DNA from: Isoetes taiwanensis
Lineage: Eukaryota; Streptophyta; Lycopodiopsida; Isoetales; Isoetaceae
Assembly: GCA_021234155.1 (NCBI GenBank)
Contig: JAJEKV010000192.1
Coordinates: 62,001 to 126,000 of the forward strand
DNA length: 64,000 nucleotides
Direction: 5' to 3'
The position numbers and the translations under genes are program-made. Positions within the stretch are counted from its first letter, which is position 1, and each line of letters opens with the position of its first letter. Below are positions 33,501 through 43,785 of this stretch, in pieces. The notes under the pieces are model-generated. The model was not told the DNA's origin, did no database searches, and saw only the letters and a program-made list of their open reading frames with translations.

Positions 33501-36500
33501 CACACATCCGGTTGGGCAAAACTTTAGCCATACATGCACACTTTGTGGCCGGGATATCTCCCGCCTTAGGAAGTCACGGAATTTTTGTATTTTTATTTTG
33601 GTCGGCTAGACTAGTCTTGTCACTAGAATATCATCTTGTCTGAGACTAGCTAGAAATATCCCACCTTGCCGGTCAAGGCAACCAAAGTGGAGGACACGTA
33701 TAGGCACAAGTTCTACCACATCCGGGGATCATGGCCGTATAACCCGATAACCAACTCCCAAATATAAATATATACCGGGGTTTTGAACCCCACCAAGAAT
33801 ATCATCTTGTACGATCGGCCTGGGGTTCAAACCCGCCAGTGTATGTTTATATTTGGGAGTTGGTTATCGGGTTATATAATGCCATGATCCCCGACGCTGT
33901 AGAACTTGTGCCTATAATGCGTCCCTCCACTTTGGTTGCCTTGACCGCAAGTAGGATATTTCTAGCTAGTCCAGCATAAGATGATATTCTAGTGACAAGA
34001 CTAGTCTAGCTGGACCAAAAATAAAAAATACAAAAATTTTCGTGACTTCCTAAGGTGGGAGATATCCTACCTACAAAGTGTGCATGTATGGCTAAAGTTT
34101 TGCCCAACGGATGTGTGGGTGAGTTGGTATAGGCGTAGTAATGCCAAAATAAATGTGCACTTGGTCTGGGTTCAAACCCTACCAAAGGTATGTTTATATT
34201 TGGGAGTTGGTTATCGGGTTATACGGCCATGATCCCTCGACGGTAGAACTTGTGCCTATACGCGTCCTCCACTTTGGTTGCCTTGACCGGCAAGAGGATA
34301 TTTCTAGCTAGTCCTCAGCATAAGATGATATTCTAGTGACAAGACTAGTCTAGCCGACCAAAAATAAAAAATACAAAAATTTCCGCGGACTCCTAAGGTG
34401 GGAGATATCCCCGCCACAAAGTGTGCATGTATGGCTAAAGTTTTGCCCAAATCGATGTGGGTGAGTTGGTATGGGCCTAGTAATGCTAAAATAATGTGCA
34501 CTTGGCTCTGGGGTTCAAACCCCACCAAAGTATGTTTATATTTGGGAGTTGGTTATCGGGTTATACTACGCCATGATCCCCGATGTGGTAGAACTTATGC
34601 GGTCCTCCACTTTGGTTGCCTTGACCGGCAAGAGGGATATTTCTAGCTAGTCCGTACAAGATGATATTCTAGTGACAAGACTAGTCTAGCCTAGTCCAGC
34701 TGACCAAAAATAAAAATACAAAAAAATTCCGCGGATTCCTAAGGTGGGAGATATCCCCGCCACAAAGTGTGCATGTATGGCTAAAGTTTTGCCCAACGGA
34801 TGTGTGGTGAGTTGGTATAGGCCTAGTAATGCCAAAATAAATGTGCACTTGGCTCCGGGGTTCAAACCCTACCATGTATGTTTATATTTGGGAGTTGGTT
34901 ATCGGGTTATAATGCACGCCATGATCCCCGACGCAGGTAGAACTTGTGCCTATACCGTGCCCTCCACTTTGGTTGCCTTGACCGGCAGAAGATATTTCTA
35001 GCTAGTCTCAGACAAGATGATATTCTAGTGACAAGACTAGACACTTTGGTTGCCTTGACCGGCAGTAGGATATTTCTAGCTAGTCTGTACAAGATGATAT
35101 TCTAGTGACAAGACTAGTCTAGCTGGACCAAAAAATAAAAAATACAAAAAAATTCCGTGACTTCCTAAGGTGGGAGATATCCTCCGCCACAAAGTGTGCA
35201 TGTATGGCTAAAGTTTTGCCCAACGGATGTGTGGTGAGTTGGTATAGGCCTAGTAATGCCAAAATAAATGTGCACTTGGCTCCGGGGTTCAAACCCCGCC
35301 GCTGGTATGTTTATATTTGGGAGTTGGTGATCCCGACGTGGTAGAACTTGTGCCTATATCGTCCATGTCCTCCACTTTGGTTGCCTTGACCCGTGAAGAG
35401 GATATTTCTAGCTAGTCCAACAGACAAGATGATATTCTAGTGACAAGACTAGTCTAGCTGACCAAAAATAAAAAATACAAAAAAAATCCGCGGACTTCCA
35501 AGGTGGGAGATATCCCACAAAGTGTGCATGTATGGCTAAAGTTTTGCCTAATCCGATGTGTGGTGAGTTGGTATAGGCCTAGTAATGCCAAAACAAATGT
35601 GCACTTGGTATGTTTATATTTAAAGGAGTTCAAACCCGCCGGACCATGTTTATATTTAGAACTTGTGCCCATATCACGGGTCCTCCACTTTGGTTGCCTT
35701 GACCCCGACGCAGTAGGATATTTCTAGCTAGTCTATCACAAGATGATATTCTACTTGACCGAAAGTAGGGGATATTTCTAGCTAGTCCTGCATAAAGATG
35801 ATATTCTAGTGACAAGACTAATATTCTAGTGACAAGACTAGTCTAGCTGGACCAAAAATAAAAAATACAAAAATTTCCGTGACTTCCTAAGGTGGGAGAT
35901 ATCCTGCCTACAAAGTGTGCATGTATGGCTTAAGTTTTTGCCCAACTTTTTTATTTTTGGTCCAGCTAGACTAGTCTTGTCACTAGAATATCATCTTGTA
36001 CTGCATTTAGCTAGAAATATCCCATCGCCGTCAAGGCAACCAAAGTGGAGGACACGATAGACACAAGTTCTACCATCGCCGGGATCATGGCCAGATAACC
36101 CCAAAGAACCAACTCCCAAATATAAACATACACTGGCCGGGTTTGAACCCCCGACAAAGTGCAGAGTTATTTTGGCATTACTAGGCCTATACCAACTCAC
36201 CACACATCCGTTGTGCAAAACTTTAGCCATACATGCACAATTTGTAGGCAGGATATCTCCCGCCTTAGGAAGTCACGGAAATTTTTGTATTTTTTATTTT
36301 TGGTCCAGCTAGACTAGTCTTGTCACTAGAATATCATCTTGTACAGACTAGCTAGAAATATCCTACTGCCGGTCAAGGCAACCAAAGTGGAGGACACGTA
36401 TAGACACAAGTTCTACCACGCCGGGATCATGGTCGATAACCCCCAAGAACCAACTCCCAAATATAAACATACACTGGCAGGGTTTAAACCCCCGACCAAG

Positions 36501-36820
36501 TGCAGATTTATTTTGGCATTACTAGGCCTATACCAACTCACCACACATCCGTTGGGCAAAACTTTAGCCATACATGCACATTTTGTAGGCAGGATATCTC
36601 CCGCCTTAGGAAGTCACGGAAATTTTTGTATTTTTTATTTTTGGTCCAGCTAGACTAGTCTTGTCACTAGAATATCATCTTGTACAGACTAGCTAGAAAT
36701 ATCCTACTGCCGGTCAAGGCAACCAAAGTGGAGGACACGTATAGACACAAGTTCTACCACGTCGGGGATCATGGCCGTATAACCCCAGTAACCAACTCCC
36801 AAATATAAACATACACAAAA
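30573..36820. repeat. Array of about 20 units of a ~340 bp repeat with two inversions
   Basis: Forward units begin with GGTCAAGGCAACCAAAGTGG near 30682, 31026, 31371, 31650, 31997, 32345, 32688, 33006, 33338 and 33672. Inverted units (TTGGTTGCCTTGACC) lie near 33932, 34277, 34610, 34970, 35050, 35380 and 35690. Forward units return near 36029, 36371 and 36714. Each unit holds CTTAGGAAGTCACGGAAATT, GACTAGTCTTGTCACTAG and a tRNA-like promoter on one strand. The switch points are near 33800 and 35950. Divergence is mostly small indels at fixed positions. Recurring short frames starting MAKVLPNGCVVSWYRP are by-products of repetition, not genes. ACAAAATAACCC occurs at both outer edges. Confidence 0.9.
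31496..31558 (-). promoter_or_regulatory. tRNA-like A box and B box in the array unit (representative)
   Basis: On the minus strand TGGTGAGTTGG (31558-31548) resembles a pol III A box, TGGYNNAGTNGG, with one base missing, within GAGTTGGTATAGGC, which is close to a tRNA D-arm. The B box GGTTCAAACC (31505-31496) fits GWTCRANNC. They are 42 bases apart, a normal distance for tRNA-derived SINEs. The pair is kept in most units, always on the same strand relative to the unit. Confidence 0.6.
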
Positions 36821-36939
36821 TAACCCAATAATGATAGTCTAAAGTCCGGCCTTGTTGATGCTCAGAGGCCAACTCTATTGGCGGCAGAGTTATAAACACA
36901 TGTGTATAATTAATCGAAATTGGGATCAAGATCTTCATG

Positions 36940-37360
36940 TGCATGGAAGAAGCTAGGAAAAGCATGGATTGAAGTTAATAATGAAGTGTATGAATTCATC
37001 GTTGGAGATAGAAGACACAAACAAAGTAATGAGATTTATTCTATGTTACGGATGCTAAACAACCAAATGAAGGAGGAGGGTTATTCACCACATTTAGACC
37101 TGGTTCTGGGGGCTATGTCAGATGAGGATAAGAAAAATGCATTGTATGGACATTGTGAGAAACTTGCAATAGCATTTGGGCTAATCAGCACACCTCAAGG
37201 CACTACAATTCGTGCCTCAAAGAACCTTCGAGTCCGTGCAAACTGCCATAGTGCCGCAAAGGTCGTGTCAAAGATCAAAAGGCGGGAGATTATACTAAAG
37301 GATGCATATCGCATACATCAGTTCAAGGATGGTATCTGCTATTGTGGTGATTATTTTTGA
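36940..37360 (+). pseudogene. PPR protein E/DYW C-terminal domain, degenerate
   Basis: About 130 residues match the end of a plant DYW-class PPR protein: WIEVNNEVYEFIVGD, then GHCEKLAIAFGLISTP, KNLRVRANCHSAAKVVSKIK, RREIILKDAYRIHQFKDG and CYCGDYF. DYW domains are zinc-dependent cytidine deaminases that edit organelle RNA. In this frame the HxE motif (H78, E80) and the HxF...CxC zinc site (H133, C140, C142) are kept. The first cysteine of the active-site CxxCH is arginine (R106), and the terminal W is F. There are no PPR repeats upstream: the array ends at 36820 and the reading before WIEV is unrelated. It is a truncated, probably inactive copy. Confidence 0.85.
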
Positions 37361-37849
37361 GAACCAAATACTTGATTTGTCCTTTGCAAAGCTTCTTCCT
37401 TTAGATTAAGCCTATCTCAAGCATCCTGTGTTGTATGCAATTTATTCCTCCTATTGCCAGAAAACTTTATTTGCACTGATAGATCAAGCAAATGCTTGAA
37501 GATGTTGGACAAAAGTTAGGCGAATCTCGATGGCCGTTCATAATCTTCCATTCCAGTGATCGGCTTAAGAAGCCTCACTGAAGCACATGGAGAAAAGTCT
37601 CTAAGGAGGAATATTAGCAGGAGTTCTGATAATCCAGCTGGCAATGATATGGGTTTCGAACTCATAGAGAAGAAGCTTATGTCCAGAAAAGCATCTTTAA
37701 TAGAGCAGATGCCTGCTCTAGTGATCCGGTACCTGCATATGCTTTCAAGGCACTTATAAAAATCAGCTCTATTGGCTTTATTTCATTTTCTTGCATTTTT
37801 CTAAAATACTCTAGAGCCAATAGGCATTGATGTGTTGTACATATCCTGG

Positions 37850-38940
37850 ATCTCCAAAAGACACTTTCTTCCCCTTCTAAGCTTAATCAACACGTTCCAA
37901 CATAATTTCAGAGTGTAACTTATTTTCTAGAATACTTTGATGGATGAACCTTCCCTTCCCTAGCAGATGAAGGCCATCAAATGCCCTCACAATGCTTAAA
38001 TAGTAATATTGAGTGAGTTTACACCTTGCATCTTTTCAAAATATTCTAGGCAAATAAGGTTCTCATCATTTTGAACATAACCTGCGAGTATTATAGTCCA
38101 TGATGCTTCATCACGGCTATGCAGGCAATTGAAGACTCTATATGCATCCTTAAGAGTTCCACATTTCATATACATATCTGTTAGAGCATTGCCGTAACAA
38201 TACTTAAACGAAATCTGCTTCTAATTATAATATCATGAATCAATCTTCCCATTGTTATAGCAGAACAAGCCATCAATGTGCTCAAAAGTGTAATTTCAGT
38301 CCTATGCCTTCTTGTTGCAGCTTCTCAAAACATTTGAGTGCTATATCGCCATGTCCATGAATGACAAAGCCCTTTCATTAAAGAGTAGGCTCCACAGATG
38401 CATCTGATTGCAATCTGCTTTCTAAGATCTTGTCATGGATGAGATTACCATGCTCTTTCCTATGCTGGTGCATGCCTTCAAGGAACTCAAGAATGTTATT
38501 TCTTTTGGTTGAATACTTTCTTGTAGCATCTGCTGGTAACAATGTAAGGCTAGAATATTTTTCCCTTGGTGCACACAACCTGAAATCTTGGCGTTTCAGG
38601 ATACCACATTCTTGCCTTTTAATTTGTCAAAGACTTTAAATGCTTCCTTGAGACTTCGACATTTTGCATACATATCCAACACTATAATTCCTAAAACAAC
38701 ATCTAACTGCTGATCATTTTGTGAGATCAGAAGATGAATTTCCGACCATCACAAAGGTTCATTTCTAACTGCATATGCTGGGAGAAGAGTAACATGTATG
38801 TAGTTATTGGTTTTCATGCCTGAGACTAGCATTACGCGGGACAGTTCTATGGCTTTCTGGCCTTGTCCAAGCTTGGCATTTGCTAAAACGAAACCAGTCC
38901 AAGAGTACATATAACCTTCTTCAATACATATCTTGTTAGA
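37850..38940 (-). pseudogene. PPR repeat region, decayed
   Basis: The minus strand encodes a series of PPR-like pieces in shifting frames: SWTGFVLANAKLGQGQKAIE, VVLGIIVLDMYAKCRSLKEA, FKVFDKLKGKNVVS, LEFLEGMHQHRKEHGNLIHD, ALTDMYMKCGTLKDAYRVFN, DEASWTIILAGYVQNDENLI, and GLHLLGKGRFIHQSILENK. MYxKCGxLxxAxxVFxxLxxRD is the standard plant PLS-type PPR signature. Stops and frameshifts occur throughout. It faces the DYW fragment at 36.9 kb (convergent), so a rearranged single gene is possible. Confidence 0.8.
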
Positions 38941-39160
38941 TTTTTGCTACTCGTTTTTCCTTCTTCGACAAACAAATAACAACCACATTCGTTAATTTTA
39001 ATCAATCATTGAGTTGAGGGATATTGGTTAAATTTACTAACCTTCTTCAACACATATCTTGTTCGCGAAACAAATGACAATCACATTCATTAATTTTAAT
39101 CAATCATTGAGTTGAGGGTATTGATTAAATTTACTAACCTTCTTCAACACATATCCAAGT
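38918..39160 (+). repeat. Tandem repeat, ~100-120 bp x 2.3
   Basis: TAACCTTCTTCAAYACATAT recurs at 38918, 39037 and 39134, with AATTTTAATCAATCATTGAG between. Confidence 0.8.
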
Positions 39161-40000
39161 ATTTTTTGATAAAACCCAATAGTAGATAAGATAGTAAATA
39201 TAACAAACACAAATAAATAAGTATAAAACTATATTCAGAGAAGGTCCTTATCAAGAGGACTCGTTAACAAAATATATGACATATTTAACGAAATTTGGAC
39301 TTATTCAAATCTAATAAATGTATTTTTAGCTTTTATTGATTTTAATAATTTGTTCTGTTTATCTTTAGATAAAAAATATGATACTTACTAAAGTTTAAAG
39401 TTGCTTTCTAAACTAATTCTTGGTTCCATCTATTTAGAATTAAATTTTCATCTAAGATAACCCTATATAATTAAAATGCTATTTTTTAAAAAATATTTAA
39501 AGAAAGTTTTACATTGAAATTAATAAGTGGTTACGTTTATGTTTGATTAAAATATTTTTATTTCATCAAATAAATTATTTAATAGTTATTATTAAACCAA
39601 TAACTTTATATCATTTAATTAATTTCAACCTAAGACCTTCCTTAAAGTATTTTTTAAAGTGTAAAAGTTTGTAAATTGTGAAATTCTAATTATAGTTTTA
39701 AGTCAACCGCTTATCAAGCCATCAGATTTCATTTAATTATCATGATTGCTAAATCTTGAATCTGTTAAATCAATAAAAATTGAAATTTTTATATTCTTGA
39801 AATGTCTAATTCTAAATAGATTCAAATAAAAATTAGTTTGAAAATCAAGTCTATTTCATGGGTTTATGGGTTTGTTTTTAGCGTCTAATATGAACCATTG
39901 GTCTTCAGCATATCCCCAGCATGATACCAAATCAACGGCTCACATCTTTTTCCCCAAAAAAGGCTCCGCCACTTTCTAAGGTCGATTTCCAACATTACCA
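39161..40000. other. AT-rich intergenic stretch
   Basis: Very A+T rich with no coding frame. A segment near 39278-39318 (GACATATTTAACGAAATTTG) recurs in similar form at about 49710-49750, so a dispersed repeat is present. Confidence 0.5.
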
Positions 40001-41170
40001 TTCATTGAATTCGACCAAATAAAAACCCAATGGTAGCCGCCAGAGTTCAACTGCTGCCAGATTACTGCTGCATGGGCCTGGCATGGTCGGAAGGTGGAGG
40101 GAAAGCAGAGCGGGAAAGCTCCAAGATGGGTTGGCTATCACTGCATGTTGCCATATTTCAGGATGCAGCAGTGAGAGTACACCCCTTTTCGCTTCTACTT
40201 GCGTACGCGCTCTGGAATCCAGATCAACTGTGGAGCCTGTTGAGGTGATCCAGCCAGCTTGCAGGTTCACATTATTTTCCAGGAAAGTGTATCAGCATAA
40301 ACCCATATCAGTGAGAGGTGCTTTGTTCATTGCTTCCACAATGCATTTCCATTTGTAAATGTGTTCTTTCAAATATGCTTAAGGTGTGTAAATGCTGTGC
40401 AGATGGATCTGTTATTGGTGGATGGATGTGTTTGTTTCTTGAAGATTCAACCGTGATTGGAAAAAGGTTGAAGCTTTTGTCGGTTCTAAGACAATCATTA
40501 AGGTGAATAGTGTGCCTTTCCTCTTCATTGCTACTCAAAGGCCCGTAGAAAAATGTAAAATGGTCGTACTGTTTTAGTCTTACAAAAGTTTGTAATTTTT
40601 CTGTTTATGCGTAATGACAAGTAGGAGGTGGGCAAAGGGATTTTGTAAAAAATGTTTATCATCCAGTTGATATGAGGCCAATTCAACATTAATTTTGGTG
40701 GTTTTTACAGTCCTCAATGACAACAAATGTTTTGCATCAACATCAAAAGTATACTGCAATTGTTTGCACTTCCTTTTCTATGTTTTGTCGTGTGTCTATT
40801 GTGTAAATTCAGCTAATACCTTGACGACACTCTCATCTCTAGTTGCATCGCAAAGAGAGCAGCACATGCAGTTGTGCAACAGTTGATCAATTCCAGAGCT
40901 CCAGCAAAACTTCTTCATGCTGAGGCAGTATCATTTTTTTATTGTCTTTTATAACATGTATTATTACATAGCTACATGATCATGTAGTTTAATAAAAACT
41001 TTATTAGCAAGCTAAGTGCCTGTGTCCCATCTAGTCCTACTCATAAATGGTGAACTGTTTCCTTATTATAAGATCTGGAAAATATAAAATTTACAGACCT
41101 GTATAGTGGTTCCTGGTCTATAAAACACGAACAGAAGCATGATATGATGTAAAACATCCAGCTGTGAGTG
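40001..41170. other. Possible exon remnants, unassigned
   Basis: Plus-strand segments such as VIGGWMCLFLEDSTVIG (about 40405-40500, followed by a GT donor) and AAHAVVQQLINSSRAPAKLL (about 40850-40920) look protein-like. They cannot be joined into one gene, and I recognise no family. Confidence 0.3.
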
Positions 41171-41178
41171 GCAGTTTC

Positions 41179-41487
41179 TCATATTTCAAGCTGGTGAAGT
41201 CCATAATTTGTAAACGTGAGAGATAAGTCAAATGTTCTGCCACAGATGGAGACCCTTTTCATTCCCATTGGCTTCTCCAAGCTCATATAAAATTTGACAT
41301 AGTCTTTGTGGTGAGTCACAAGATTGGACTTAAATAGAATGTGAATGCTATCATAGAAAGGCATCGGTTCTCGAAATCTATCTTCAAGGATGCGGCAATG
41401 CAGGAATGGCCTATGGGTTTTTGGGCTTGAACGCAACTTTATATCTTCCTCAACTTCATATCTTCCTCTTTCCCTGGCTTTGGCCAA
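41179..41487 (-). CDS. Hypothetical ORF, 102 residues
   Basis: An open minus-strand frame encodes a basic N-terminus (MAKARERGRYEVEEDIKLRS) and then HRPFLHCRILEDRFREP, FYDSIHILFKSNLVTHHKDY and FYMSLEKPMGMKR. The composition is protein-like and not repeat-derived. No domain is recognised, no promoter is evident, and it may be one exon of a larger gene. Confidence 0.3.
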   Translation of the reverse strand: MAKARERGRYEVEEDIKLRSSPKTHRPFLHCRILEDRFREPMPFYDSIHILFKSNLVTHHKDYVKFYMSLEKPMGMKRVSICGRTFDLSLTFTNYGLHQLEI

Positions 41488-41649
41488 ACACTAAGCATAT
41501 GAGAAAAGCTTGGACGCAATATTAGGAATCCAAGAAACCATGTAATTAGAGACGTAAGAGCCCCAAATAATTACCTCCACATTCCAATGGTAAGAATACT
41601 TTTTTGTGTTGATCACGAAGAGAGCCACCTTGCTCTAGAGTATTTTGAA

Positions 41650-41909
41650 GTCATGCAGCAAGACGACATAGAGACATATATAAGTTCACATTCGCTTCTT
41701 AAAAGCCTATGGCAGCATGAGTGCCTTAACTCAAGCTAGATACTTTAATTGTCAAATTCTGGAAGCTAATCTTCAATGTAATATGGTCGTGGAAAATAGC
41801 CTTCTAGATATGTATTCTAAATGTGATAGCTTGAAAGAGGCACGTAGAATTTTTTCATATTGCCAAAATGGGATGTCGTGACATGGAATTCAATGATTGC
41901 TGGCTATAG
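41650..41909 (+). pseudogene. PPR fragment
   Basis: The plus strand encodes KAYGSMSALTQARYFNCQIL, LQCNMVVENSLLDMYSKCDS and LKEARRIFS, then after a one-base frame change WDVVTWNSMIAGYR. This is a textbook plant PPR segment (NSLLDMYSKCGSLEEARRIFDxMPxxDVVTWNSMI). It is an isolated piece of about 85 residues, unrelated in orientation to the minus-strand remnant at 38-39 kb. Confidence 0.85.
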
Positions 41910-42115
41910 ATGTGTGTTACATACTAATTTCATTCTAAACATGTAAATAAAGGTCCTATGCATCTCCCAATAAATAGATGTCAAAAGCATGTTCTTAATT
42001 GAAAATGATTCTGAAATGTTTTAGCAAATGAGACATTAAAACTACTTTTACCTAAGAAAGAAAATTAAAGGTTTCTTTCCAATGTTATAACAAATCTATA
42101 CCATTAGATTTAAGT

Positions 42116-43328
42116 GTTAACCCTCCAGTCTCTCACCCTGGAGTAACAGCTTTGCAAAATAAGAATATACAGCCAGGTAAGTCTATCTTACCGTTAAGGG
42201 CTGCCCAGGTAGTCTGTCCAATTAATAGTTTCCTTTATGTTTCCTTGCTCAATCACATCCATGTATGCATCACAAGACATACACCACAATAATTATTTTC
42301 ATGACCAGATAATCAGAGACAAGTTTCCATAACCACAAGCATAACCACCAGAATCATAACCAAAAGTATCCATAACAATCTCTTCGTTCTATCATAACCA
42401 AAACGAACTATGGAAACTCAGATTTTATAGCCCGTGACCAGATTCATGAACAAGATTAACTTCTAAATAGAACATTGCCGGGAATGATTTCTGCCTTTTG
42501 TCTACCACATAACCACCGAAAACAATCTCCATCGATGCTCACAGTATGGCAGCAATCATATCTGAAAAAAACAATCATGACTGCATTTTTACCTGGTTGC
42601 CGGATCTGGAATCGCTGAAGAGGTCGGTCTGGCAGTCACTGGAGATAGCTTGTTGAATCACAGGTCAGAAGAGCAGTCGAAAGGGACTCCAGATGCAAGC
42701 GCAGGCGGTTCCGGCCGAGAACAGGTTATGCCTGTTCGTTCTATTCGTTGCCCTATTCTTATATTTTTTTGTTATGTTATTTGTTATAAACATTTAAAAC
42801 ATCTTGACGTTTAACAATTAACATAAGCAACAAGCCATACACAATAACCTCAAAGCAACGTCAAGGGAGAAAACATCATCACAATTTTTATTCCAAAGTT
42901 TTTCCTCCTTACAACACAACGTTTCTCTCTCTTTTTATAATTCAAAACAATTAATCTATGCCGTCCAACATGGCAATCCTAAGTTGGGGTAATCCCCAAC
43001 ATCTAATTTTTTGTGGTTTCTAACATTTAATCCTAACCGTAACCTAGTGCCTCTTGGCCACATGTCCAAAGCACATTTATTTAAATACTTTCTAAGCTAA
43101 CTTGTTATTCTTTAAAACATATTTCAAAGTTACATGGACTTGTTGCACCATGGACAACCCCATGGCCTTTACTGTTTCTTTGGTCGCTTCTCACTTGATC
43201 CTCTTGCCCGGTCCCAACTATCATCCTCTTGTAACTTTCTAACAGCTTCCAGTACTCCGCTTCGGTCCTTACTATTGACGACCACCTCTTCGGTCTTTTG
43301 TTGACGTTGCCGGTCATGGTCATATACA
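42116..43328 (-). repeat. 3' LTR of the gag-protease element
   Basis: The left copy on the map is the 3' LTR because the genes run on the minus strand. Its promoter-proximal end contains an open frame (43365-43105) starting around MYMTMTGNVNKRPKRWSS that is also open in the other LTR; its significance is doubtful. Confidence 0.9.
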
Positions 43329-43344
43329 TTATCCCCCTTTTTAG
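43329..43344 (-). other. Polypurine tract
   Basis: The minus strand reads CTAAAAAGGGGGATAA directly before the 3' LTR, the expected plus-strand priming site. A near copy (AAAAAGGGGAATAA) lies 35 bases upstream, and an AGTGAAGATC...GATCTTCACT hairpin sits between them. Confidence 0.85.
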
Positions 43345-43785
43345 TGAAGATCTTGGGATCTTCACTCACCTTATTCCCCTTTTTGGGGTTTTTCTTAGGG
43401 TCTTCTTGCTTAACCTGATGGTTGTAACATAAATGAGTATTCCGATGTCTCTTATGGAAATAATAGGCGTCCCTTCTTCTAGCTCCTGTAAAGTGGTGGG
43501 GGCAGGACCCATCTGGGTGTGTTGTAAAGTGTCACATGTCCGATAGGACGCGTGACATTAAAATCTCTTCTTCTTCTTCTTCTTACTTGCATCGATCAAA
43601 AACCCCTTTGTACACATTTGTTCAAATAATTGAATACAAACCGAGGGTAAATGATTGACCTTGATAAAGAGAGCCACGTCCATCATGGTTTCCTGGCAAG
43701 ACTTATTTGGATTTATATTTATCAGGTGCTCTTTAGCTCCTGGATAAGGGGCTATAATGATTTCTAACAACTTGCAATACTGTGC

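Noticed and set aside
31000..36300. Many ORFs of 60-85 residues starting MAKVLPNGCVVSWYRPSN
   Set aside because: They recur once per repeat unit, change frame with each indel and read the tRNA-like promoter region. They are repetition artefacts, not genes.
30573..36820. Possible CRISPR-like or tandem gene array
   Set aside because: The unit is ~340 bp with no unique spacers and no conserved ORF, and the setting is plant nuclear DNA.
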